Source: Ditylenchus dipsaci
Taxonomy: Eukaryota; Nematoda; Chromadorea; Rhabditida; Anguinidae
Assembly (NCBI GenBank): GCA_004194705.1
Contig: SADC01001313.1
Span: 44,674-108,673, forward strand
Direction: 5' to 3'
DNA: 64,000 nt
Below are positions 48,047 through 59,211 of the stretch, one piece after another. The notes under the pieces are model-generated. The model did no database searches. It was given only the letters and a program-made list of their open reading frames with translations, and was not told where the DNA came from. The position numbers and the translations under genes were made by a program. Within the stretch, counting starts at the first letter, position 1. Each line of letters starts with the position of its first letter.

Positions 48047-49012
48047 AAATTTGTTTTTATTACGAAACTCTGGTTTATTTTGTAAACATTTTTTGTCCCT
48101 GTAAATATGCAGTCTCTTGTAAATTTTACATTTTTTAACTTTTAACTAATCTTTTATTGAAGCGAAATTCGTGGTGTTATAATATTTTTAAAATAGCTTT
48201 AATAATCTGTCTTGATGGTTTTCGATACAAATTTGAAAAAACGGGTGAAATTTCAACGAAAAGTTTGCTAAAACGCAAATTTTTATAAACTCCTTTATGC
48301 AAAAAAATAACGATACAAGTAGCATTTGGATAAATCGTACGAAAGATTGTATGGATACATTTTTTTGGATCAGGAATCCCAGACTTCTTTGTTAAAAAGA
48401 TTTGAACCTTTTTTTGAACCCTAAATCCTTTTTATTTTTTGAGGTTTTACTCCAAAATCTTTTTTTCCTTTGGAAATAAGCATTGGATAAAATGACCATT
48501 TTTCTTCAAAAATTCCCAAAATGTTTTTTACTCAAATGTTCTTTTTTGAAGAAAATATATAAGAGTCCTGTTTTAAACGCTTTTTACAGTGATAGATGGA
48601 GATTAATCTATCTGAGAATCTTATTTAGGTCTCGATCGACACAAAAAGTCTTATTTTCAATCTTTTCAAGTTTTTTTCCATGAGAACAAGTCTTTTATTA
48701 ATTTATCTCAAGTAATCAGCTAAACAGTGATTTCAAACTCTAATCCATCACTAGTTTTATAAAGATTTTGAAAACATATTTTAAAGAAAGTAGAGCAGCA
48801 AGCTTAAAATTCTCGAAAACAAGGAAGCTTAAGTTAGTTTAGAACAAACTGTGTAAAATTTTTATATTTAAAAGCTTTGTTTCTCAATGTTTTTGCTATA
48901 GTAATTTTTTGAAGTTTACTGCAACAATTGTTATACATTATTTAGTTGATGCGGGTATACTATTTCAGAAAGCGGGGTTGTACTAAATGAATTTGATTTA
49001 TTTTGTGTTTAG

Positions 49013-52000
49013 ATGAGATGTCACCTCATACCGACGTTGGATAAGCCTTTAAGAAAACTTTTTGTGTGGTAAGAATGAATTTTTTATAACGCTAGATAAT
49101 AACTTCACTTTACAAGGTATACGCGTGATTTTTTGGTTGACTACTATTATGTATTTATCGTTCTACCTATTTTATTGACTGGTTTTCTTAGTCTTGGAAT
49201 GGTAAGAGGTCAAAAATTTTTGCCATAGCTTAAAAATAACCATAATTTTAGTTATGGATAGAAGAATTAACAATATTAGATGCAAAAAAGTTGTACACAC
49301 CAGCCTCAGCACCGAGTTGGACTGAGGAGAGGATTTTGTCAGAAGTAGGCTTTTTCCACAGTTTACTGATATTTTAAAACTTATGATTTGATTTATTAAG
49401 CTGACTCAGATTTTTTTGTTCGAATCAAAAAGAAAACATACATGGCGACTAGTAGTAAAATTGTTCATTGTTTGAATTCCCGCTTTTTTCTACGCTATCA
49501 TATTGTTTTTCAGTATTACATCTGTCATGGCTATATGGTTACGAAAATTTGAAAAATTGCAAAATTTAAGCCAGAATACTGAATTCTAGTTTTAAAATTT
49601 TAATTTAACTAGCACTTAGATGATATTTACTGATCGGTAAATCAGTCATTTCTCTTGTTACTTGGTTTTTCGATTAGTCGAAAATAAGATTAATCCAATT
49701 TCATTAGTGTAGTTATCAAGTTAAAATCATTTTAAATTACAGTTGGCAATAACATAGTTAAGCCAAATTTTCAATTCATACTTAAATTCATAGTTAACAA
49801 TTCACCTACGGCCAATATATTTTTTGACCAGTTAATTAAGTCTCAGTTGAGTTATTAAGTAAAAATTTTAGCTGTGGCCAATCCGACCAAATGAATTTCT
49901 GCCAGAAAGGACTTTCGAATGGAATCGCTTCGTGTACTTGGTGGTACACGGCCGAGAATTAGCTGGACCAGGCACACACACTTATCCCAACATTTTATTG
50001 GGTAACTATTTGGACGAGATTCAACAATTAGAAGCTTCTTTACCGCAAAATGTTGCCGTACCTATGCGAAGGACTTGGCGGGAGCGAATGTTGGCTCAGA
50101 AAAATGCAGTTGGAAAAAACGCATCATCTTTTGGTGAATTAATTCAGTTTCAGGTATATTTTGTTGTGTTTCGGTAACTACTAATAGGGATGTGTTTTAA
50201 GGATATTTGCTTGAACTGGAACGGCGAGTGCTATAGACAAACGGGTATCATAAATTTGCTCAAACGACGCTCAGAGTTTGAATCTCGAGGCATTGCTGTC
50301 ACATATCCAGGGCTAATACTAAAGGTAGTTACTAAATGTTTAATTGACTTTTTGTGAATGATTTTCTGTTAAGTTGAACCTATCCATGCCGATATCGAAT
50401 TTTGGGTATTCATTGAAAGTATGCCCTATTTACGATATGCTGAATACGATGGCGCGGTTCATTGCGCTCTTTTTGTGTTTCATTTTCCTATTCACGGGCT
50501 TTCATATGGTGAAAAATACGTGTGTGACTTTATTAAGAACATAAGTAATATGCTCAAAACTTTGTGGCATTTTCCCAAATTGGATGTCCCTGAGAACTTC
50601 CGTGGTCTGTATCTCAACAATGAAACACAAAAAAGGAGCAAAATAAACGGCGCCATCGTATTCAGCATATCATAAGTAGTAATCTGACATACCCAAAATC
50701 GGACTCAGCGGCATAAAATTACAGAAAATCGCTCTTAAAGGACCATGCTTTTTGACATTGGGCTCGACTAGTGAATGGTTTTTTATTTTCATAAAATTTT
50801 AAATGCAAAAAATACAATTTGAAAAATAATTGTTGAATATTTTCAGAATAAAAAAGTGTACCCCGCCAATTCAAAAATTGGAGATGCCGCTGCGTTCAAA
50901 AATCATGGCCCCTTTAAAGGGGCATGCTCGTCGCCGATGGGAATATTTTGAAAGGCGTGTACCAGCGAAATTCAAACGAGAATCAATTTGACGAAATTTT
51001 GGGAAAGTCGAGAAAAAGTTATACCTCCAGTGGGAATCGAACTGACGACCAACTTCTGCAGTCCGCACTATCCCACTAGGCCACCGATGCTATTTAATGG
51101 CCTTTATCATTACTTATTATGTCGGAAGTACTCAATAAAAATAGTTTTAAATTAAATAATTCTTATATAATCGAAATAATCGAAATAATTCTTTTTTGAA
51201 TTGACTTGGTATCCGCCTTTCGAAATATTCCATCGGCGGCGAGCATGCCCTTTAACTGCTTAATGTTCTGGCCTCCTTTTTTCATTGGCAATAAAAATGG
51301 CAATTAAACTGTTTCCATTTCTATTTTGTGAAGAACTTAAAATTACTTTGACCTCATTGACTTCTAAAACTTTTTAGGCAATCCGATTTATTTGGCCTTC
51401 AATGTAGGCGGTGTTGAGACCTTCCAAAATGACTCTATTCGAGTAAGTCTTTTGTCAAACGTCTGCAGAGAACATCAAAAACACTTGAAAAGAACTGTTT
51501 TCTTGGCTATTTACCAGTTTTCTTTGTTACAATAGAAGTTAGGGCCATTTTGCAAAAAGCAGTACCAGCATGGCACTAACTAGAAAATAATATGAATAAA
51601 GTTCGACTTATAAATAAAGTTAAACTAAGATAAAGTTAAACTTCTAAAGTTAAACTTCCTCCTAGCCTGGTCTTTGCTAATTAAAACACCCTTAATATAG
51701 TGGCTAATATAGCTTCAAACTCGTCTTAGCGAAGGTTAACTGTACAGATAAACCTTGATATAGTGGCCCCGCATGGTCCAAAGAATTTGAAACTCCAATA
51801 CAGCCCACCTCCCCCCATCATAGTAGCCGCTTCCGAGGGGACCACTCTATCGAAGTTTGACTGGAATACAAAAATACTCCTGATGCTCGGTAGTAAATAT
51901 TGTTTGAATAAACAGTAAACCCTCTCCCTCCATCCCCAACAAAGCGATGCGCAATTTAAGGTTGTAAAAGGAATGCGTCTGTGGTATTTTCTGCGGTTTG

Positions 52001-55000
52001 ACACACCCGTACTCAATGAAATGGCCATAGAATGGGAGAATGAGGCAGTGCGATATGTAAGGCTTAGCGATCCGATTAGACAAACTTAGGTGTTAAAATT
52101 TAGATCAGCAAACAATGGGGCAATAACCCGTTGCTAGAAGTGCACGTTAAGCACTCTCGCAGGTAATTTATTCAATAAATAATTTAAAATTTAAGGAAAC
52201 CAATAAGTATAATATTTTAAATGCGAAAAATTTCCAGCTATGACGTTGGTCTTACCAACAACGCCAATAGACTGAAACCGTATTTTGCTGTGACTGTCAT
52301 CGTGTTGATCACTTTCACCACTTTGTATGCTCTAAAATGGACTTTTCAGTCTGACTACACCTTTTGTCCAGGTTTCTTTTTCCAAGAAACAAATATGTAC
52401 GCAGAAAATATTTTTAGTAAGTGTCGACTGGCTTCGGTCCAAGCCTTTGCTTGCCTTAGGTGGCGTAGCATCGACCACTATGGCCATAATAAGGCAAAAA
52501 AGACTTTTGTCTATAGCTTCTAATCAAATTTATTTTCCAGTGGCATAGGACTTTTGCTGTGGAGCGGCGCTTTTTTTGCAGAACTCACTTTGGTGGCTCC
52601 TTTCTTAGTGCTTTGTAAGTTTTTAAAAATAACGCCCCAATGTCATCAAGAATTCATTGTAAAGGGCCCATTTTTAGTGGTGAAATATAACCTAGTGAAG
52701 ATTTTAAACAAATATATTCTCCTCGAGTTCCGCTTATCATAGTTTCACGGCCAAAAAAATCGGCGCCGGGCGCCGACACCGAGTTTAAAATTTTATCGGC
52801 GCCTTCTTCAGGCTGAAATTTGTGCGGCGCCGAAAAAATGTAAAACCGGTAAAATGATTAAAATCACTAAACATATTTGACAATGGCCTAATTAATGGAA
52901 ATATTTTTATCTCGTTGAACAAATTGTTCTGTTGAAAAAGTAATAAAAATTCTTATAGAAAAACTTTGAATTTTTCAAATTGAAAAAAGCAAAAATCCAA
53001 TTTTTCAAGAAAATCGGCGCCGACTGAACAAAATTTTCGGCGCCGGCGCCCTCTTCGGGACAAAAATTATGCGGTGGCGAACCGGTGCCGGCGCCGGGGG
53101 CGCCGGCATATTTTAAAAAATAAAAAATAAATAAACTTGCATTTGATATAATTTGTCTTACTATCATTTAAAAGTTTTTGTATTTGTAGCAATCGGTGTG
53201 GATGATATGTTCATAGCAGTGGCAGCTTGGCATAACACTGAGCTCAAGTTCCCAGGAAAAACAAAGAGACCTTAAAGCTAAGGATGGTAGAGGCCATGTC
53301 TGAATCGTCTGGTGGATCTTTTATAGATTACTATTTGAAGTTTGGAAAATTTCAATTTTGTTCTCAGTTGCCATCTTCATAACCAGCATCACTGATGTGT
53401 TTTCATTTGCCATCGGATGTTGGACGGATATTTTGGCAGTGCGCGGCTTCTGTATGATGACTTCGGCTTGCATGCTTTTCACTTTTATTTATCAGGTAAG
53501 TGAGAGAGTTTAGAACCTGCAAAATAGGGTACTTATGCTGTTGACGGCGCCACCCCAAATTTTGTTTTTTGACAATATACAACCTTTGTTACATCAGAAA
53601 TTCATTTATTACAAATCAAAAAACATACAATTCCGCAATTTGAGACCACAAATGATAGAAAATATCACATTCATTAAATTTTCTTCTCCACACAAAATCA
53701 GATACATACGACTGAAATAAGGTTCTTGCCGTTCCGAATTCTTTCTTTCAGAAAAATTACATAAGCGGTGAGAGCTTGCGAGGAGAAATAGAAAAAGAGG
53801 GAGTAAAAATAATTGCAAAAGAACGAACAAAGCAAAAAATACAAAAAATGTTTTAGCAAAAGCAAAAAAAAAAAATTTGGGGTGGCGCCGTCAACAGCAT
53901 AAGTACCCAAAATAGTTGAGACTGGTCTGTAGTAAATATAATAACTCTCTTAACAGATCACTTTCTTTGCTGCTTTGATGGTTGTGAGCGCTGAAACTCA
54001 AATGAAGAACAGGAATGCATGTTTGCCATGCCTTCCAGCAGCTGATTTCTATGCTGACAATGTCTCTGACAGCAATAAAGCTGTTCTCAAGAATAGAACT
54101 TCTGTAAAGAACAATTATTCGGTGAATAAGTCCGCGAAGCATGATTTAAACAAGGTCACTGAAAATACAAGAATTGCTCATGATGTCAACCTAGAAACAG
54201 CTGCTAAAAGGCAATTGAGAAACTAAGTGAGTTTTATAAAAGAGAACTAGACAAGGGAACTTTTTTAAATTAATTAAAAGTACAGTGGTTTGAAAATTAT
54301 AAATTAGTCAATTTAGATTTCGAATTAGACATCGAACACTTAAATTATTTTCATTAGTCATTTTTCTGATCGAAAATCAAACCAGTCAACAACAGAATGA
54401 TAACAACAAGATCATCGAAAAAATTAAAACATCGACGTGACTAATATATCAAAATTTTAGGAAGAGAAGAAATCCTAGAAAGGTCTCCCTCATATAAGCC
54501 AAAATATCGCAGTCAGTAACAGTAGTTCCACCACCAAAAGATGTATACTCAGCCATGCAAGTGGGGTCTCCAAAAAGTAGTTCTGATGGAAGCTCCTCAC
54601 CATCTACTTCTACCTCTAATTCCTCTTCCGAATATAATCTGGCTTCCAAATCTCGTGGAGTAATGGGTCAGTTCTTCAGGTATGAATAAATTTAACTATT
54701 AAATGCAAAAAAAAGATTTTAGAGACTATTATGTTGACTTTATATTGGACTGGAGGGTAAAAGTGTGTGTGCTTCTAATATTTCTGACCTACATAGGCTT
54801 ATCCATCTGGGGAATAGCTACTATGAAGCAAGGTCTGGACTACGAGAAGTTGTTGCTTAAAACAGACCCATTGGTGAGGACATTGGCAGTCGAGATTGAT
54901 CTGTTCCATGGTGGAGATCAGGTATATAGACCATTTTTGCTAAATTAAGGTAATAGTTAGCTCATTTCAGATAGAAGTAGCTTTGGTCAACGCTCCCAAC

Positions 55001-58000
55001 ATGATGCTGCCTGAAAACAGGGCTCAAATAGAAAGGATAGTCCAAGAGTTTGAAGCTATAGAATACTGCATTGGAAGGAAAGCAACTCAGATTTGGACTA
55101 GAGAATACGAGAAATATGCTAACCAGACTGGTTCATTCCTAAAAAATGACCACTACTCATGGGTCAGAGGAGTTTATGACTGGTCACATTTGTTTGCTTT
55201 CTACAAATTATGGTATAGATTCTAAAAATTTAATTATTTTGTCTTGAATCTCCGATTTTCTAGGGCTCAAACTTTGTGTGGGCCAATGAATTTGCCTCAA
55301 ACACATGGCGATAGCCAATGAAAATGGCAAGGACTATGGTTGGATCCACTGGAGTTGCGTTCTTTCAGGTTTAGAATCGGTGTGACAGAGTTAATACGGT
55401 CTGTTGGGATTATTGCTGCTTCTTTTTAATTGTGTTTATTTTTAGCCTAATGATTTGGTCAGAGTGACCAAAATGCTAAGAGATGTAGCGGCCGGTTTCC
55501 GGAATTTAATATAATCACTTACCAACAAAGCAGGGCAATTGCTGATCAGGTGATAGAATTATTAAAAAGATGGCTCGTATTGTGTAGCAATGTTTAATTA
55601 AACTAATTGGACCTGTTCTGGTTGGGGGGGGGGGGTGGTGGTGATGGCGCTGACTTACAAGTTATAACAAATTGTTCAAAAACGATAAAAAACACAACAC
55701 GAAAATCTGATTCGAATCAAAGAGCGAGTTATAAAATTACGATAAATGCTCTTTTTAGCTAAACGTCCTACTGCCAAACACCATGCAAAACGAGCGCATT
55801 AGCGATGTTGTGTATGATCACCATCTCTTTGCTATTTATTCCGAATCCTGTGTGTACTTTTTGGATCACTTTGGCCATGCTAACTATTGATATAGGTTTG
55901 TTATATTTTGTTCACAAATTTAGCTTTTCTGTAAAGGGGGGGGGGTAACTTTATATACGCATCGCCTATTGTCGAAAGTTCAAGTCCCTCTTGGGGTGTT
56001 TTAATTTACTTTTTCAGTAAGTTTTTTGACCTCTAGGACCAAAAACTATCGAGCAATCCATTGCAACTATTTCCAGCACTGATTTGATGTCAGCAACTGC
56101 CTCAATTTTGCGATTTTGAGCAAATGAAGACCAAATTAAAGGAAACCAGCCAAATGATGCATAATATAGCCTGAGCCTCCACCAATTTTATTTATTTGTC
56201 CACGTGTTTAGTGACTTTCTGGAATCAGAATTTCATGGGGAACAAGATAGAAATTTTTACACACCAAAATCACTTCAGAAAAGTCAGGCAGCAAGCGAAG
56301 GTTTGACCCGGGAAGAAATGAGTACTATTGAGGGGTAGGATTCCAGTATTATTTAGGAACTGACATTTTTGCGATTCAAGTTACATGATTTTATACAACC
56401 ATATGCTGAAAATGACGGCAAGAAGCAGGGCTACATTTTAAGTGTGAGGTTGAAAATGAGTATGTAAATTAAAATCGGGAAAAAACGTCAGTTCCAGGAT
56501 ACTACCGAAAGGTACTGGGATAGTCCTATTAAGGATTTCATCGAATTGGACATGGTTCAACGTTTTTTTATATTTCAGGTCTAACTTTATACAAACTTTT
56601 TCTGTATGATAGCTCGAATAAAAGCCCAGAACTTGGCTACATTTTGACACTAAACTTGTAAATAAAAGGAGAAAAAAAAACAGGGTTTGCACCCAGTGGT
56701 AGTCGAACCTGTGACCTAAGGCGATGCGTATAAAAAGTTCCCCCACCTCTTTAATTATTTATACCCTCAAGTTTGATTTGGTACAACCATTCCCGATATC
56801 TTGTGTCCCTGCTGTTGCTGTTTTAGCCACAAAAAATGTTTTAAAATTTAAAAAAATCTCATTCAAAAATCAAATCGTTCTGGAATTAAATGCATCAATG
56901 TCAAATTTGGTAACAAATAAATAATAATAATTATGCTGAATATGATCAGCTGGGTGGTCATAGCTGAACATTGTGGATTTATAGAGTCTACTTAAATATA
57001 ATTTAACCCGAAAATTAAGGTGTAATTGGATTCCTTTCACTGTGGAATGTCAAACTTGACCCCATCTCTATGATCACAATGGTTAGATTTTATGACTTGA
57101 AACATATTTAAAAGTATTCATAAAATAAATTTCAGATACTGTCCATTGGTACATTATAGTTTTGAAATAAAACCTAAAAACTAATACGATCTTCAGGGTT
57201 TTCAATTGAATTCTCTGCACACGTGACCTATGGTTTCGTCAGCAACCAAAATAACCTCTCGCCCAGGCAAAGATGCATTGATACCATGGAAAATTAGCTT
57301 GGCCAAGTACATTTTTTTTGCATATTTATTGTCTGTTTGGCACTTATCCAGTCTGGGGCAAATTTTTTCAAAAAAATCGTAAATTATATTTAAAAGTCTC
57401 CGAACTAATTCTTTAACAATAAAAAAAATAAACTCTCTCACACAAAACATGAATTTTTTGAAAAGACTTTTTGACTAAAATCTGACCTTTTGCCGTAGGA
57501 GACCAAGGAGAATTGAGATTCTGGTCAAATTCTAGTCACCTTTTTTTTAAATAAAACCTAACTTTTCATGTTTTTAGCATATATATAAATTACCTATAAG
57601 ACCTTAAAACGTGATTTACAAATAATGATGAAATGCGCCCCGACTAAATGAGCCTGTTTGTTTTAGAAATCTAAAACAAATTTTATGTGGTGCATGGCTC
57701 TATGTCTACAGTTCTGGGTGTGCTAGTGCTTGCATTTATCAACTCTTATATGGTTCTAGTCTTTTTCAAAACTGTCTTCTTAGTGTTGGTAGTTGGAATT
57801 TTTCACGGTAGTTTTCTTTTAAAAAAACAAATATATTTTTTTTTTTCAAAATGAGACTTAAAGCAAATGAATCAAAGTTTGTTTAAATACATTAACTTCA
57901 TTTTCAGCCCTTGTTCTGCTGCCAATTATTTTACACGACACTGCCCCTTAATGGACCGGCTCAATAATTCTATGTCCTCAAAAAGAAAGATAAGAAAGTA

Positions 58001-58345
58001 GCAGAAAATGAATTTCCTCCTTCCAATACTGGTTCAAGCCGAAAGCCAATAAATCCAGACAACAAGCTAGATACAAATCATCACAAAGGATTGCACACTC
58101 AAGTGTTTGTCATTCAGTCCTTCTACAAGATCTATCTCTCATATGGTGGTGAAAGTTTTTCTTCTGATAGTCAAGTCTCTAACGAAAAAGTAGCTGTAAG
58201 TGGCTATGGTAAAGCTAAAAACAGAAAAAACAATGATAATCGGAACGCGATGAATCAAGAAAAGCAGACGAAAATCAATCGAAAGCCCAAACACTATTGC
58301 TTCCATGGACATTCCAGCTTCATTCCCAAAATTGCACCATATTAG
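49013..58345 (+). CDS. ptr: Patched-related (ptr) sterol-sensing-domain protein
   Basis: 24 exons: 49013-49068, 49117-49201, 49252-49344, 49872-50153, 50202-50324, 51378-51442, 51961-52056, 52104-52162, 52238-52371, 52418-52493, 52541-52614, 53190-53311, 53368-53495, 53957-54226, 54461-54679, 54723-54921, 54971-55212, 55264-55368, 55446-55549, 55759-55895, 57020-57081, 57197-57306, 57667-57807 and 57908-58345. The N-terminus [17 protein letters not shown] leads into TM1; a luminal domain follows ([27 protein letters not shown]); then come the sterol-sensing region ([47 protein letters not shown]) and the second half ([91 protein letters not shown]), with a Ser/Lys-rich tail. Nematode PTR proteins act in cuticle, moulting and lipid/membrane trafficking. 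About twelve frame changes are needed, nearly all one base too few. The 52493 donor is GC. Confidence 0.88.
50755..50960. repeat. AAAGGACC-type MITE copy in a ptr intron
   Basis: CTTAAAGGACCATGC on the left and its inverted counterpart TTTAAAGGGGCATGCTCGTC about 190 bp on. It lies in the intron 50325-51377, which also holds the tRNA-like segment at about 51030-51100. Confidence 0.5.
51028..51104 (-). repeat. tRNA-derived SINE-like segment
   Basis: Read on the reverse strand, the segment has an A-box-like TGGCCTAGTGGGATAGTGCG followed 30-40 bp later by a B-box-like CAGTTCGATTCCC, the spacing of a tRNA promoter. The T-stem does not pair properly, so it is a tRNA pseudogene or SINE head rather than a working tRNA. 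Similar B-box fragments lie near 55957-56000 (+) and 56665-56735 (-). Confidence 0.5.
51745..51863. mobile_element. Diverged pogo-like MITE, copy 3
   Basis: CAGATAAACCTTGATATAGT on the left and CTCTATCGAAGTTTGACTG on the right, about 119 bp. TA is present on the left only. It lies in the ptr intron 51443-51960. Confidence 0.55.
52745..53120. repeat. GGCGCC-rich inverted element in a ptr intron
   Basis: Both ends are studded with CGGCGCCG motifs separated by AT-rich spacers, in inverted arrangement. It is the same repeat vocabulary as the layer at 29.12-29.22 and 30.84-31.03 kb. The right end is followed by an ACTTGCAT that resembles the ACTTGCAC end there. Confidence 0.6.
53528..53907 (-). 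mobile_element. Merlin DNA transposon remnant, copy 3, in a ptr intron
   Basis: 380 bp. The inverted ends start GGTACTTATGCTGTTGACGG over about 40 bp, with a perfect 8-bp duplication CAAAATAG at 53520-53527 and 53908-53915. The reverse strand reads [20 protein letters not shown] and then RRKF, continuous with the C-terminus of copy 1 ([18 protein letters not shown]). The catalytic Glu segment is lost here, so only the extreme C-terminus remains. Confidence 0.85.
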
Positions 58346-58534
58346 GCTTAATTACTCGAGGAGAGATGATTAAAAGCTGCGTGAGACAATTGCTTAATGT
58401 TGCCTTTTTCAAAAGCCTGCGCAAAATAAAAGTAAATTCGAATTCTATTATTGTTGTTATAAAGTTAATAAAAATAAAGAATTTAATAATTTTACATAAT
58501 AAAATGTAAACAATTATTAATATATTTACAGTTA

Positions 58535-58637
58535 CAGTCGAACTTGGATAAACTGCCACCCCTCGGGGCGGCGGTTTTGATGACATTTCATAGGGGCTGG
58601 CGGCTTATCGGGGTGTCGGTTTATCGAGGTTCGACTG
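58535..58637. mobile_element. Pogo-like MITE, copy 4
   Basis: 103 bp. The ends CAGTCGAACTTGGATAAACT and TTTATCGAGGTTCGACTG are flanked by TA on both sides. It lies about 190 bp after the ptr stop codon. Confidence 0.8.
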
Positions 58638-58731
58638 TAATAGTGTTATAGTTGGCAAAGCATTTTTAATCATATGCAGTTAAGTGTTTAAAGTTGACTC
58701 ATAGACGAAATTTACAAATAATGTCAAAAGT

Positions 58732-59004
58732 ATGTACAGCATTAAACGAGCAGGGTTTCCTATACGCATGGCCTTTCAGTCATATCAACCAACCCAGTCA
58801 AAGAAAATCCCCCAAAAACGATCGATTTTAGAAAATCGGGTACAAGCTCCAGTAGGTATGTTTATTGATAGCCAAGAGTCTGAGGATCATTTTGATCATT
58901 TTTTCCGCAAATGCACTTTAAATTTAATTGTAAGCGACAGTTTAATTTATACTTGTAATTTTGTTTTTATTTGCATTTCTACTTACGCACTTTGTAAGAG
59001 ATAA
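58732..59004 (+). CDS. Hypothetical open frame, possible exon
   Basis: A 90-codon frame (MYSIKRAGFPIRMAFQSYQP...) of balanced composition lies between the ptr and receptor genes. A GTATGT donor follows QAPVG near 58855, so the real exon might be shorter. It has no signal peptide and no family that I recognise. Confidence 0.2.
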   Translation: MYSIKRAGFPIRMAFQSYQPTQSKKIPQKRSILENRVQAPVGMFIDSQESEDHFDHFFRKCTLNLIVSDSLIYTCNFVFICISTYALCKR

Positions 59005-59211
59005 CATTTAGAATTGCATAATTTCTCTAGGATCTATTAATGTTAAAAAATTAATCCAAAATGGCTAGAGTTAATATAAATCTCTAACATCCAAAACAAC
59101 ATAAAAACACAATGAGATTTAAACATTTCCGCTCTAAAGTATTACAGCAATTAAACATCGACATCACTTTTCCTAAAGTCCGGCTTTTGGGCAGTATTAC
59201 TCAATCCTTCA

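Larger units (their letters stand above)
39734..48960. other. Gene-poor repeat region
   Basis: I find no complete gene. Identified repeats are the 40.2-41.6 kb foldback, an hAT-like element (41715-42648) followed by a hairpin-family fragment (42720-42940), a (GTT)n tract near 43317, an AAAGGACC-type MITE half near 44.03-44.26 kb, and the elements at 45.69-47.42 kb. Two weak exon candidates are listed separately (45090-45281 and 47895-48046). Confidence 0.5.

Noticed and set aside
50584..50600. TCCCTGAGAACTT, resembling a lin-4/miR-125 seed
   Set aside because: Only the seed matches and no complementary arm lies within hairpin distance.
50421..50675. 84-residue frame in a ptr intron as an extra ptr exon
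   Set aside because: Its sequence does not fit between the TYPGLILK and [11 protein letters not shown] blocks, which are adjacent in the family.
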